Assembly (NCBI GenBank): GCA_934667275.1
Contig: CAKULK010000003.1
Span: 1 to 64,000, forward strand
Direction: 5' to 3'
Length of the DNA stretch: 64,000 nt
Source of the DNA: an uncultured Bacteroidales bacterium
GTDB lineage: Bacteria; Bacteroidota; Bacteroidia; Bacteroidales; Paludibacteraceae
Program-made: the position numbers and the translations under genes
Shown here: positions 27,570 through 36,217 of the stretch, piece after piece
Layout of the letters: every line of letters starts with the position of its first letter
How positions within the stretch are numbered: the stretch's first letter is position 1
The notes under the pieces: generated by a model
What the model was told of the DNA's origin: nothing
The model's database searches: none
Seen by the model: the letters and a program-made list of their open reading frames with translations, nothing else

Positions 27570-28835
27570 TCAACGCACCACTTTCCAACTATCTTTGCCT
27601 TGGCATAAGATGTAGATGCCGGGGTGCAGGGCTGCCAATGTGGCATTTATCCGGTTGGGCAGACATTGTCCCACAGAAACACCCGTAAAAGAATAGATAC
27701 GGATAGCCTGCTCCGAAGCAACCATCTGGTTATCAGCCGTTGAAGTGGCGGATATGGTGATATTCCCTGTCACGTTCGACACGACAAGACGCCCCAATTG
27801 TGCATCATACTTTGCCGTAGCACCTGCCACTTTCACGGCAGCGGGATGCGTACCGTCCGACAAAGTCAGATAGGTCACAAAGCCACCTTTCGTGGCGTAC
27901 TTGTACTTCGGCGACACATCCATTGTTGTCTGGTAATCAACATTATATGTCGTCACATCGCTGTTTCCGTAGAACATTTGGATAGCCAACTCCGGATAAT
28001 CAATAAACGGATTGCGATTGCCCTGATAATCTTCCGCACCGTCATTGCGCACCATCTCAGTCACCGACGGAGGGTCTTGCATGTGCCATTTGAGCAACAC
28101 TTCCAACGATTGGAACACACCCGATGTACCCAACTTGCTGAGTAATTGGGCATTACCATTATACAAACTATTCTGATGCCCTCCTGCTGCGCCATAAACA
28201 ATATAATCATATAGAATCACACGCGCGGCATCACCGCGATACGAACCCATATTCACCGATTTGTAGTCGATATTGTTGATTTCCACGTCGTTAGGGTCGT
28301 AGTATGTGCCATTTTCACCATACGCAGCATTGCCGCGCGAAGAGTTTACTTTCGTGCTGGTAGGGCGCACTGATTGCATGTCGTGCCCCATGGAAATGCC
28401 TTTGTTTGCACCTTTCGACTGCGGCCAAGTGTGCTCACGATTCCATGTTTTGCCGCTGTCCCACGTACCCTCCATACTACTGCCATCGTAGTAGCCGATG
28501 ATATAGCCGCTATTGTTTAAGTCCCTGTCCACACCCACATAGGCGGAACGCAGTGTATTGTAACTATACCCGCCCTGTTCGAGACGGCAGGTATTGCCCA
28601 TCAATGTGTTGAGCACACCAAACAACTCGTTACCCTGCAACGCAAAAAGCGCATCCGGTGCATAAATGCCTGTGTAATAGATTGTTTGACGGTTCTGATA
28701 GTCCGTATAAGCCTGTTTTCCTTCATCGGAAGCCACATGCGCTTGCATGTCCACTCCTGCCTGGACAAAATTGCAAGAGAGAAGCAATGCCGCCATAACC
28801 CCTTGGCGAATGTAATGTAATCGGTACCTTTTCAT
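27570..28835 (-). CDS. Secreted endonuclease I with T9SS sorting domain
   Basis: A 421-residue protein with a signal peptide (IRQGVMAALLLSCNFVQA), an endonuclease I (NucM-type) His-Me finger domain with NREHTWPQS (the catalytic His near residue 135), and a C-terminal T9SS type A sorting domain (IYSFTGVSVGQ to ILCQGKDSWKVVR). It likely cuts extracellular DNA or RNA for nutrition or defence. The ATG at 28835 is the right start: the promoter (28866-28897) lies just upstream and makes the longer ORF start at 28928 impossible. The acetyltransferase gene follows. Confidence 0.9.
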   Translation of the reverse strand: MKRYRLHYIRQGVMAALLLSCNFVQAGVDMQAHVASDEGKQAYTDYQNRQTIYYTGIYAPDALFALQGNELFGVLNTLMGNTCRLEQGGYSYNTLRSAYVGVDRDLNNSGYIIGYYDGSSMEGTWDSGKTWNREHTWPQSKGANKGISMGHDMQSVRPTSTKVNSSRGNAAYGENGTYYDPNDVEINNIDYKSVNMGSYRGDAARVILYDYIVYGAAGGHQNSLYNGNAQLLSKLGTSGVFQSLEVLLKWHMQDPPSVTEMVRNDGAEDYQGNRNPFIDYPELAIQMFYGNSDVTTYNVDYQTTMDVSPKYKYATKGGFVTYLTLSDGTHPAAVKVAGATAKYDAQLGRLVVSNVTGNITISATSTADNQMVASEQAIRIYSFTGVSVGQCLPNRINATLAALHPGIYILCQGKDSWKVVR

Positions 28836-28865
28836 ATCTAATATCTGCAATATCGTACGACGATA

Positions 28866-28897
28866 CAAAAGTAGTATTTTTTGCAGATTACGCCAAA
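28866..28897 (-). promoter_or_regulatory. Promoter of the secreted endonuclease
   Basis: TTTG (28897-28894), 20 bp, TACTTTTG (28873-28866) on the minus strand. It fixes the start codon choice for the gene. Confidence 0.85.
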
Positions 28898-28943
28898 GAA
28901 ATGATATGCAAAAGGGCTTTTTATGCAAAAAAGTGAAGAAACA

Positions 28944-28975
28944 TTTGTCTGTATCGGAAAAATATTGTAACTTTG
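28944..28975 (+). promoter_or_regulatory. rpmB-rpmG promoter
   Basis: TTTG (28944-28947), 20 bp, TAACTTTG (28968-28975). It leaves a leader of about 225 nt before rpmB, long for a ribosomal-protein gene, where autoregulatory RNA structure is possible. I saw no known element there. Confidence 0.85.
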
Positions 28976-29208
28976 CACGATTTTTCGCGTGGAGTAGGCT
29001 CTTTTGAGCCGTGGTGTGGTGTCGATTGTGCTGTAGATGAGCAAGTTAAGTGCAGTGGAGCAGCATTTGTGTTGTGTGTGCATGCACATACGAAAATCAC
29101 AAAGATGCATAGTAGAGAAGAACGGGCAAATACAAGAGAAGCGGATGGGCAGATACAAGAGGAAGAAAGGGGCGGATATAAGCAGAAAATAACTAAAATA
29201 AAAATACA

Positions 29209-29454
29209 ATGTCAAAGATTTGTCAAATTACAGGCAAGAAAGCCATGATGGGATGCAATGTTTCGCATTCCAAACGACACACCAAGAGGTCGTTTGATGT
29301 GAACTTGTTCCACAAGAAGTTCTACTGGGTAGAACAGGACGCATGGATTGTGCTGAACGTGAGTGCAGCCGGTCTGAGAACTATTAACAAGATTGGCCTT
29401 GACGCCGCTCTCAAGCAGGCTTCGGAAAAGGGTTACATCAAAATTTACGAATAA
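29209..29454 (+). CDS. rpmB: 50S ribosomal protein L28
   Basis: An 81-residue protein with the L28 hallmarks: N-terminal MSKICQITGKK, SHSKRHTKRSF and the end AALKQASEKGYIKIYE. It binds 23S rRNA in the large subunit. It is the first gene of the conserved Bacteroidetes cluster rpmB-rpmG-DUF4295. Confidence 0.98.
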   Translation: MSKICQITGKKAMMGCNVSHSKRHTKRSFDVNLFHKKFYWVEQDAWIVLNVSAAGLRTINKIGLDAALKQASEKGYIKIYE

Positions 29455-29466
29455 GGAGAAAGCAGT

Positions 29467-29655
29467 ATGGCAAAGAAATCGAAAGAGGCCCGTGTACAAG
29501 TAATCCTTGAGTGCACAGAACAGAAAGCCAGCGGCATGCCCGGTACGTCGCGCTACATCACGACCAAGAACCGCAAGAACACTCCTGAGCGTTTGGAATT
29601 GATGAAATACAATCCTATCCTCAAGAAGTACACGCTGCACAAGGAAATCAAGTAA
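29467..29655 (+). CDS. rpmG: 50S ribosomal protein L33
   Basis: A 62-residue L33 with the conserved core SRYITTKNRKNTPERLEL and the KYNP motif. It contains a single Cys and therefore is the zinc-free kind. It starts 12 nt after rpmB, in the same operon. Confidence 0.98.
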   Translation: MAKKSKEARVQVILECTEQKASGMPGTSRYITTKNRKNTPERLELMKYNPILKKYTLHKEIK

Positions 29656-29686
29656 TTAACCACCTAATTGAGAAAGGCTTAGAACT

Positions 29687-29839
29687 ATGGCAAAGAAAGC
29701 GGTCGCTACCCTTCATACAGGTACTGCAGGACGTAATCACTCCAAGTGCATCAAGATGGTAAAGAGCCCCAAGACAGGCGCTTACATCTTCCAAGAGGAG
29801 ATTGTTGAGAACGAAAAAGTCGCTACTTACTTCAAGTAA
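29687..29839 (+). CDS. DUF4295 small basic protein
   Basis: A 50-residue protein, MAKKAVATLHTGTAGRNHSK at its start, that I recognise as DUF4295. It is found directly after rpmG in Bacteroidetes, often followed by ftsY, and may be a ribosome-associated protein, but its function is not known. Its Lys-rich start resembles those of rpmG and other ribosomal proteins. Here a terminator follows instead of ftsY. Confidence 0.92.
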   Translation: MAKKAVATLHTGTAGRNHSKCIKMVKSPKTGAYIFQEEIVENEKVATYFK

Positions 29840-29870
29840 AACACCGAGTAAGACACGATACAGATAACAG

Positions 29871-29909
29871 AAAAATGCACACTACTTTTGGTAGTGTGCA
29901 TTTTTTTTA
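29871..29909 (+). terminator. rpmB operon terminator
   Basis: AAAAATGCACACTAC, loop TTTTG, GTAGTGTGCATTTTTTTT. The loop TTTG is at the same time the -33 element of the next promoter. Confidence 0.95.
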
Positions 29910-29918
29910 TTACCTTTG
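29887..29918 (+). promoter_or_regulatory. Promoter of the lipid-kinase gene
   Basis: TTTG (29887-29890), 20 bp, TACCTTTG (29911-29918). It overlaps the preceding terminator. It also places the gene start downstream, at 29987. Confidence 0.85.
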
Positions 29919-29986
29919 CAAATGTTTTCGTGAACAAAGGTAATGGGATTTGTCTCATTTCCTTGTCTAATACACAGAAAAGAAAG

Positions 29987-30922
29987 ATGTTAGGAATAAT
30001 CATAAATCCCAAATCCGGCAAGCGGGCATTTCGCGCCCAACGCCTGTATTTGTGGAAATTACTTAAGGCGCGCCATCAGCCATTTACATACAGAGTAACC
30101 AAATATGCGGGTCATGCCATAGAATTGGGGCGTGAACTTGTGGAGAGAGGATACGATCAAATACTTGTTTTAGGCGGCGACGGTACACTAAGTGAGGTAA
30201 TCAACGGTATTATGCGTGCAGACCTCACGCCCGAACAACGCGCAAAGATACAATTCGGTTTGATGCCACGAGGTACAGGCAACGACTTTGCCCGCTATTG
30301 GAAACTGAACAAGGATTTCAAACGCTCTTTAGACCTTTTCTTTAACGGAAAGGCGCAACCCATAGACGTAGGATGCGTCACCTATTGGCGCAACAACGTG
30401 GAGCACCATCGCTATTTCATCAACTCGGTAGGTTTCGGAGTGGATCCGCTCTGCTGCAAGTTGGCAGGAGAGTTAAAATACTATATCGGCAGCCATCACG
30501 TTAATTATTTCTTTGCATTGTTTGCCGCATTGGTGCAATACAAGACCTTACATGTCCGTTTCGACTCTGACGATATGCCCGTGACAGAGGGTCCGATGTA
30601 TGCCATCAATATAGCCAATGGTCCGTATGTGGGAGGCGGTATGCGCCTGAACCCCGATGCAAATCCATGCGACGGTATGTTCCATTCCATCTTTGTGCTC
30701 AAACCCACCTTCAAGCAGATAATGGAGGCTATTCCAAAATTGTTCAACGGACGATTTACCGAGTTGTCGTTCATCTACACCGCATCCTCCAAAGAGTTGA
30801 ACCTCACCACCAAAAAACATCTGATGTTTGAGGCAGACGGTATCATTATGGATATTATGGGACCTTGCAAAGTGACTTGTATGAAAGGTGCTCTGCAGAT
30901 GACCGTACCACAATACTGCTGA
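29987..30922 (+). CDS. Diacylglycerol kinase-family lipid kinase (YegS/BmrU-like)
   Basis: A 311-residue member of the DagK catalytic-domain family, which phosphorylates diacylglycerol or similar lipids with ATP. Motifs are INPKSGK (about 6-12), the nucleotide-site GGDGTLSEVINGI (about 64-76) and PRGTGNDFAR (about 95), then a beta-rich C-terminal domain with NGPYVGGGMRLNPDA. The start at 29987 is used because the promoter ends at 29918; the longer ORF from 29888 would begin inside the promoter. The likely role is recycling of lipid intermediates at the inner membrane. Confidence 0.92.
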   Translation: MLGIIINPKSGKRAFRAQRLYLWKLLKARHQPFTYRVTKYAGHAIELGRELVERGYDQILVLGGDGTLSEVINGIMRADLTPEQRAKIQFGLMPRGTGNDFARYWKLNKDFKRSLDLFFNGKAQPIDVGCVTYWRNNVEHHRYFINSVGFGVDPLCCKLAGELKYYIGSHHVNYFFALFAALVQYKTLHVRFDSDDMPVTEGPMYAINIANGPYVGGGMRLNPDANPCDGMFHSIFVLKPTFKQIMEAIPKLFNGRFTELSFIYTASSKELNLTTKKHLMFEADGIIMDIMGPCKVTCMKGALQMTVPQYC

Positions 30923-30939
30923 TTTACATCACACTTTTA

Positions 30940-31704
30940 TTAAAGAGATTCCGCAAAGGCTTCCGCCTCAGACAGTTGCGCAATCTTTCCTACATCCATC
31001 ATGCGATAATGCGCGGGCACATAAGCACGCAAGACAGTGCGCCCGGTGAGTGTCAAATACAAGTCTATCAGGGAGAATTTGTCTCCCTTTTGTTGTACCA
31101 CCTCATCCATCATATCAAAGATACGAGGGTTGAGCAGTTGCATACCGGAAAAGGCCAACTTGTTCATCGTCTGTGCCTTATCCGCACATAATGTGCCCGG
31201 ACGCACTTCACCTGTGGCGATATTGGTCCAGCCATGCAACCGATTGTCTGCGTCGAAAAGCAGATAACGTTGCGTATCGCGAGGACTAACCACCAAAAGC
31301 CCCATCTCGTTGCTTTGGTAAGCACTGATAAGGTCTTGCAGGCAGATATTGGACAGGATGTCCACATTGCAGACAAGAACAGGTTCATCGGCACAAGTAC
31401 TCGGCAAAGAGTCGAACAAGGGGCGTGCTTTGCGCAGCCCGCCCCCAGTCTCCAACAAGGCATCGCGTTCATCACTGATGAGGACGCGACAACCAAAATT
31501 ATCGTTATCCCGCAGATAAGCAATGATTTGGTTAGGGAAATGGTGTACGTTCACCACTATATCGGTGATACCCGCCGCTTTCAACCGTTCTATCTGCCAC
31601 TGCAACAGCGTTTTACCGGCAAGTGGCACCAAAGCCTTCGGCATCGTGTCAGTAAGCGGTTTGAGACGCGTACCCAACCCCGCCGCAAAAATCATTGCTC
31701 GCAT
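30940..31704 (-). CDS. Sugar-1-phosphate nucleotidyltransferase (MurU-like)
   Basis: A 254-residue nucleotidyltransferase with the signature FAAGLGTRLKPLT (about 6-18), PKALVPLAGK, and the metal-site aspartate in LVCNVDILSN. The pattern fits MurU, which makes UDP-MurNAc from MurNAc-1-phosphate in cell-wall recycling, but other sugar-1-phosphates cannot be excluded. The gene starts 4 nt after the DUF975 gene and is co-transcribed with it. An AmgK-like kinase, the expected partner, is encoded at 34358-35809. Confidence 0.87.
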   Translation of the reverse strand: MRAMIFAAGLGTRLKPLTDTMPKALVPLAGKTLLQWQIERLKAAGITDIVVNVHHFPNQIIAYLRDNDNFGCRVLISDERDALLETGGGLRKARPLFDSLPSTCADEPVLVCNVDILSNICLQDLISAYQSNEMGLLVVSPRDTQRYLLFDADNRLHGWTNIATGEVRPGTLCADKAQTMNKLAFSGMQLLNPRIFDMMDEVVQQKGDKFSLIDLYLTLTGRTVLRAYVPAHYRMMDVGKIAQLSEAEAFAESL

Positions 31705-31708
31705 ACAA

Positions 31709-32407
31709 TCAGACCTCTTCTACTTCCTCCACTTCTTCTACCACCTCATCGGTGTCCACAATCTTCTCCGCCTTCAAGTCTTCGTAGAAATGCGCAGTAG
31801 CAGTGTATTGGTACGGCGTGAGCCACAAGCATCCAATTCCACAACTTAGAATTGCCACGAAATACCAGCCAATAAAACTCAAATCAAGCACAAAAAGGTT
31901 CCACTTCTGCCCTTTCATCATCTGGCGACTGGTCTTGAGCACCTCACGGGGTGTAAGATTCGGATAATCGTTGATGAGATACGGCACCATGCGGTATGCG
32001 TACGAAAAAATGACACCTGCGATACAAAGCGTAACGACAGACAGCACCGCAACAACAGCATACATCAACAATACCGTGGGCAATAAAGTGCGATAAGTGC
32101 GCTTGAAATTGCTCCATGTGTAATCCCATACACTTGTTTCATCGCCCCGTGACACAGCCAAGAATGCAGTGTAGAGCGCATATTGCAAAGGCCAACACAA
32201 TCCGACACAAATAACGAAACTAAGCCCGTTGAGCGACTCCGACCACCAAGTCATTATGCCTGTGGATTGGTAGAGCGCAGCCGGAATACTTGGCGCACAA
32301 CAAATAAGTGCAATCAAGACACACACAAGCGTGGACATCGCGCAGTCGCCCCAACGACCTTGCAAACTTTCGCGTGCCAATGCACGATAAGTAGAAGTTT
32401 TTTGCAT
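31709..32407 (-). CDS. DUF975 family membrane protein
   Basis: A 232-residue integral membrane protein with about four or five hydrophobic segments (near 25-45, 60-85, 108-135 and 180-205) that I assign to DUF975. Family function is unknown. The C-terminus is an acidic repeat (VVEEVEEVEEV). It has its own promoter and overlaps in expression with the MurU-like gene 4 nt later. Confidence 0.82.
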   Translation of the reverse strand: MQKTSTYRALARESLQGRWGDCAMSTLVCVLIALICCAPSIPAALYQSTGIMTWWSESLNGLSFVICVGLCWPLQYALYTAFLAVSRGDETSVWDYTWSNFKRTYRTLLPTVLLMYAVVAVLSVVTLCIAGVIFSYAYRMVPYLINDYPNLTPREVLKTSRQMMKGQKWNLFVLDLSFIGWYFVAILSCGIGCLWLTPYQYTATAHFYEDLKAEKIVDTDEVVEEVEEVEEV

Positions 32408-32483
32408 AGTGATAGATAATTAAGTTGATAGTTTATATCCGATTGCTACATACTTTGCGGCAAAAGGAACATTATTGATTGTG

Positions 32484-32515
32484 CAAAGATACACAAAAAA
32501 GATTAAACCGCCAAA
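32484..32515 (-). promoter_or_regulatory. Promoter of the DUF975-MurU unit
   Basis: TTTG (32515-32512), 20 bp, TATCTTTG (32491-32484) on the minus strand. The leader before the ATG is about 70 nt. Confidence 0.85.
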
Positions 32516-32565
32516 CATTTGCATACAAAAAAGGATGAGGGGAGTTATCAACTGACAATGAAGCA

Positions 32566-33666
32566 CTACAACTCACTTTCTTTCATGCGCTCGGCGTTTT
32601 CGGCGACTGTGAGAGCGTCAATGACGCCCTGGATATCGCCGTCCATAAAGGCTTGGAGGTTATAGACCGTGTAACCGATGCGGTGGTCGGTAATACGCCC
32701 TTGGGGATAGTTGTAGGTGCGTATTTTGGCACTCCGGTCGCCCGTGGAGACCATTGTCTTGCGGCGGGCGGCAATGTCGTCGATGTATTTCTGGTGCTCC
32801 TTGTCGTAGATCTGCGTGCGCAGGCGCGCGAGTGCGCGCTCCTTATTCTTAGGCTGGTCGCGGGTCTCGGTACACTCGATGAGGATTTCCTGCACCTCGC
32901 CCGTGTTGGGGTTCTTCCAGTTGTAGCGCAGGCGCACACCCGACTCAACCTTGTTCACGTTCTGCCCGCCGGCACCGCCCGAACGGAACGTCTCCCACTT
33001 GATTTCGCCCTCGTTGATATGCACCTCGAACTCGTCCGCCTCGGGCAGAACCGCCACCGTGGCGGCGGAGGTATGCACACGCCCCTGGGTCTCGGTGGCG
33101 GGCACACGCTGCACACGGTGCACCCCGCTCTCGTACTTGAGCGTGCCATAGACGTTCTGCCCCGTGACGTTGAAGATAATCTCCTTATAGCCGCCGACAG
33201 CCCCCTCGGAGAACGACGAAACGGTATATTTGAAGCCGTGCAGTTCGAAATACTTGGTGTACATACGGAAGAGGTCGCCCGCAAAAAGCGCCGCCTCGTC
33301 GCCGCCCGTACCGCCGCGAATCTCCATGACGACATTCTTGCTGTCCTCGGGGTCTTGGGGGAGCAGCATCAGTTTGACTTCCTCTTCGAGGGCAGGAATC
33401 TGCGACTCAAGTTCGTCGATCTCGGCACGCGCCATCTCTTTGAGTTCGGGGTCGGACTCGTTGAAAAAAAGTTGCTTCGCCTCGTTGAGGTCAGAGAGTG
33501 CTTTCTTGTATTTCTCCGCCGAGGTTAGGACGCGCTCGAGGTCGTGGTACTCGCGGTTGAGGCGCACGTAGCGTACCTGATCGGCAATGACCGCGGGGTC
33601 GGTAATGAGCAGACTGACCTCGTGAAACTTGGCCTCAAGGCCTTCCATCTTGTCTAATATATCCAT
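32566..33666 (-). CDS. prfA: Peptide chain release factor 1
   Basis: RF1 ends translation at UAA and UAG. The GGQ motif is in RSGGAGGQNVNKVESG (about residue 233) and the stop-recognition PxT motif is PAT in VQRVPATETQG, which identifies RF1 and not RF2. The start at 33666 gives MDILDKMEGL, the normal N-terminus, and a 366-residue protein. An upstream in-frame ATG at 33747 would overlap the preceding gene. It is transcribed with the kinase-RapZ gene and the hypothetical gene upstream. Confidence 0.97.
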   Translation of the reverse strand: MDILDKMEGLEAKFHEVSLLITDPAVIADQVRYVRLNREYHDLERVLTSAEKYKKALSDLNEAKQLFFNESDPELKEMARAEIDELESQIPALEEEVKLMLLPQDPEDSKNVVMEIRGGTGGDEAALFAGDLFRMYTKYFELHGFKYTVSSFSEGAVGGYKEIIFNVTGQNVYGTLKYESGVHRVQRVPATETQGRVHTSAATVAVLPEADEFEVHINEGEIKWETFRSGGAGGQNVNKVESGVRLRYNWKNPNTGEVQEILIECTETRDQPKNKERALARLRTQIYDKEHQKYIDDIAARRKTMVSTGDRSAKIRTYNYPQGRITDHRIGYTVYNLQAFMDGDIQGVIDALTVAENAERMKESEL

Positions 33667-33688
33667 ATTCGTGTTGTAAATGAGGGCA

Positions 33689-34339
33689 TTACCATTGGGC
33701 GGCAGCAGCCTGTCCGGCTTGTGCATCCACTTCGCGCCAATACTCATCGGTGGGGTTGCCTCCCTCCGCCGTCATCTTGAGATTCTGCATAAACCGCTCC
33801 ACACGCCAGTCGATGGTCTCGCTATAGACCTTGCGGGAGATGAAAATGCGGAAGAACCAACCGAACTTGACATGCACATCGATAGACATATTGGCGGTGG
33901 TGTCGCTCGTCGGGAGGACATGAAAATTGCCCCACGCCTGCTTGAGGATTGCCCCCGAATAGTAGATGTCCACGCGGATGTCGCGGCGGTTGCCCGCCAT
34001 GGTGTCGGTGACAAGACTCTCGATGACAGCGTCTTTGAACTGCGGTTTGCCATTGACGAGAATGTCGAAAAGCAGTCGGCTGTAGTGCGTCTCGGGGTTG
34101 TATTCGGACTCTTTCCAAACCAGAAAAATGGCGTTTTTGCTGTCATCGGACTGCTCGCCCGTACCCGCGAACGCCCATGGCGAGAGCAGTTGAGGGTCGG
34201 TCTGGAGTTGGCGTATCAACGTATCAATCACCGCATTACACGCATCTGCATCAGCAGATACCTCCACAGGGCATTCGGTATGGAACGTGCTCTGCGAATA
34301 GGTGGTGAGCATGGTCAGAAAAATAAACAATAATTTCAT
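33689..34339 (-). CDS. Hypothetical secreted protein
   Basis: A 216-residue protein with a short signal peptide (KLLFIFLTMLTTYSQS). I do not recognise the family. The mature part is mixed alpha/beta with DIRVDIYYSGAILKQ and a basic, aromatic segment (FGWFFRIFISRKVYSETIDW) near 150-170, and an Ala/Gln-rich tail. It lies between the kinase-RapZ gene (18 nt) and prfA (22 nt), in one unit. Confidence 0.7.
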   Translation of the reverse strand: MKLLFIFLTMLTTYSQSTFHTECPVEVSADADACNAVIDTLIRQLQTDPQLLSPWAFAGTGEQSDDSKNAIFLVWKESEYNPETHYSRLLFDILVNGKPQFKDAVIESLVTDTMAGNRRDIRVDIYYSGAILKQAWGNFHVLPTSDTTANMSIDVHVKFGWFFRIFISRKVYSETIDWRVERFMQNLKMTAEGGNPTDEYWREVDAQAGQAAAAQW

Positions 34340-34357
34340 AGAAAAGAGATATAGTGG

Positions 34358-35809
34358 TTAGTTGGTGGCATTAAGGAGTTTTTCCATATTCTGCTCACGG
34401 TGAATGAGTTGCACCTCGATGCCGAACTTCTTGTTGATGTGCTCCGCCATCTTCTCAGCCGCATACACAGAGCGGTGTTGCCCGCCCGTACAGCCAAACG
34501 AGACCATGAGATTCTGGAATCCACGGTCCATATAGCGCTTGACGGAGAAGTCCACCAACTGATACGCCTGCTCCAAAAAAGGCGTTATCTCGCCATCCTC
34601 TTCGAGGAATTTGATGACATTCTCATCCATGCCGGTGAAAAAGTTGAAGCGCTCGTACTTGCCCGGATTGTTGATGGCACGGCAGTCGAACACAAAGCCT
34701 CCGCCGTTGCCCGAACTGTCTGCGGGGATACCTTTTTTATAAGAAAAACTATAGACACGCACCACAAGCGGCTTGCGCACGCCGACCTCTTTGAATTGTT
34801 TCATTTCGGTCATATTCTGCAGAACCTCAATGAGATACGGGTAATCATCGCTTGCGTATTTGAGCAGTTCGCGCAGGTTCTCAATGGCAAACGGAATAGA
34901 CTGCAGGAAGTGGGGCTTTTTCTCGAAATAACCGCGGAAGCCATAAGCACCAAGCACCTGCATAGTGCGGAAAAGGACGAAATGCTTGAGGGTGTCGTAG
35001 AACTCGTCCTTGTTGATGGGCATGTAGTTTTGGAGTTCGTTGAGGTAGATTTCGATGAGTTCCTCACGCAAATCAGGATGGAAATTTGCTTTAGCCTGCC
35101 ACAAGAACGAAGCCACATCATAATATACCGGTCCGCGTCTTCCTCCCTGAAAATCAATAAAATACGGAACCTCTTCGCCATTGGCTTCGGTACGCACCAT
35201 CACGTTGCGCGACTGAAAATCGCGGTACATGAAGGCATTCATGCGGTTCTGCAGGAGAATGTAAGCGAGCCGTTCAAACTCATTTTCCAACTTATCCTCT
35301 TGAAAGTCAAGCCCCGTTGCCTTGAGGAAACAGTATTTGAAATAGTTGAGGTCCCATAAAATCGAGCGCAGGTTGAACTCCGGTTGCGGATAGCATTGGC
35401 AGAAGTCAAAATCCTGAGCGCCAACAACTTGAAACTTCGCGAGCGCACGCATAGTGCGGCGGAGCATATCTTTTTCTTTGGCAGAGAAGACCCCCGTCTT
35501 GCGTCCCTCGGCAATGTAATCGAAGAGGAGCGTATTGCCCAAGTCCTGTTGCACATACGACATCTCATCGTCGCTCACCGCCAACACTTTCGGCACGTTG
35601 AGCCCCTGCTCCAGAAAATGCTGCGCCATGTAGAGGAAAGCATGGTTTTCATCATGCGACGTGCCTTGCACACCGATGAGCGAGACCGTCCCGTCCTCAC
35701 TGAGGATGCGGTAGTACTTTCTGTTGCTGCCCGAAGCGGTCAATGCCGTTTGGTCGCCGGCTTTCTTGCCAGTGGCTTCAAAAAACAGTTGACTGAGTGA
35801 CTTTGCCAT
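34358..35809 (-). CDS. Amino-sugar kinase (AmgK-like) fused to RapZ C-terminal domain
   Basis: A 483-residue fusion. Residues 1-330 are an aminoglycoside-phosphotransferase-type kinase, with the catalytic-loop YRDFQSRNVMV and metal-site IDFQGGRRGP, most like the AmgK/MurNAc-GlcNAc anomeric kinases of wall recycling. Residues 350-480 match the RapZ C-terminal domain: SFSYKKGIP, FDCRAINNPG, FFTGMD, and SFGCTGGQHRSVYAAE. In E. coli that domain binds glucosamine-6-phosphate. Here the RapZ nucleotide-binding half is replaced by a sugar kinase. I infer a kinase controlled by an amino-sugar signal, paired with the MurU-like gene 3 kb away. It has a perfect promoter. Confidence 0.88.
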   Translation of the reverse strand: MAKSLSQLFFEATGKKAGDQTALTASGSNRKYYRILSEDGTVSLIGVQGTSHDENHAFLYMAQHFLEQGLNVPKVLAVSDDEMSYVQQDLGNTLLFDYIAEGRKTGVFSAKEKDMLRRTMRALAKFQVVGAQDFDFCQCYPQPEFNLRSILWDLNYFKYCFLKATGLDFQEDKLENEFERLAYILLQNRMNAFMYRDFQSRNVMVRTEANGEEVPYFIDFQGGRRGPVYYDVASFLWQAKANFHPDLREELIEIYLNELQNYMPINKDEFYDTLKHFVLFRTMQVLGAYGFRGYFEKKPHFLQSIPFAIENLRELLKYASDDYPYLIEVLQNMTEMKQFKEVGVRKPLVVRVYSFSYKKGIPADSSGNGGGFVFDCRAINNPGKYERFNFFTGMDENVIKFLEEDGEITPFLEQAYQLVDFSVKRYMDRGFQNLMVSFGCTGGQHRSVYAAEKMAEHINKKFGIEVQLIHREQNMEKLLNATN

Positions 35810-35842
35810 ATTTTGAGTAGTTTAGCGGTACTTATTAGCCTA

Positions 35843-35874
35843 CAAAGGTAAGATTTTTCCGTGACTTGTGCAAA
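35843..35874 (-). promoter_or_regulatory. Promoter of the kinase-RapZ/prfA unit
   Basis: TTTG (35874-35871), 20 bp, TACCTTTG (35850-35843) on the minus strand. Confidence 0.85.
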
Positions 35875-35910
35875 GAAAGCATCTTTTTTACAAAAAAACA
35901 CACGCCATAC

Positions 35911-35941
35911 TTGCATGGTTCAAAAAAAAGCAGTACCTTTG
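35911..35941 (+). promoter_or_regulatory. tRNA-Lys promoter
   Basis: TTG (35911-35913), 20 bp, TACCTTTG (35934-35941), about 15 nt before the expected start of transcription of the tRNA precursor. Confidence 0.85.
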
Positions 35942-35963
35942 CACCCGCTTTTGAAAAAAGTAT

Positions 35964-36036
35964 GTCTCCCTAGCTCAGTTGGTAGAGCAACTGACTCTTA
36001 ATCAGTGGGTCGAGAGTTCGAGCCTCTCGGGGGACA
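35964..36036 (+). tRNA. tRNA-Lys (anticodon CTT)
   Basis: The 73-nt cloverleaf has acceptor stem GTCTCCC / GGGGGAC (one G-U pair), D arm GCTCAGTTGGTAGAGC, anticodon stem ACTGA / TCAGT with loop CTCTTAA (anticodon CTT, Lys), and T arm CGAGAGTTCGAGCCTCTCG. CCA is not encoded. Confidence 0.97.
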
Positions 36037-36041
36037 CAAAA

Positions 36042-36080
36042 GGCATCCGAATAGTCGTAAGATTGTTCGGATGTTTGTTT
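36042..36080 (+). terminator. Probable terminator after tRNA-Lys
   Basis: CATCCGAA / TTCGGATG stem (36044-36051 with 36066-36073), 14-nt loop, then TTTGTTT. A modest T-run makes this less certain. Confidence 0.6.
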
Positions 36081-36162
36081 ATGCCAGATACAAAGCGCAG
36101 ATATGGTAATTAAAACACACATAAGGATGTCCATATCTCCCAAAATTAAAGTCCATATGTAT

Positions 36163-36195
36163 AAAAAGGTCGTCTCTCAATGAGACGACCTTTTT
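36163..36195. terminator. Terminator of the M3 peptidase gene (bidirectional)
   Basis: AAAAAGGTCGTCTC, 5-nt loop, GAGACGACCTTTTT: a 9-bp GC-rich stem extended by A-T pairs on both sides. Confidence 0.9.
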
Positions 36196-36217
36196 GAAAA
36201 TTATGCAACGATAAGGT

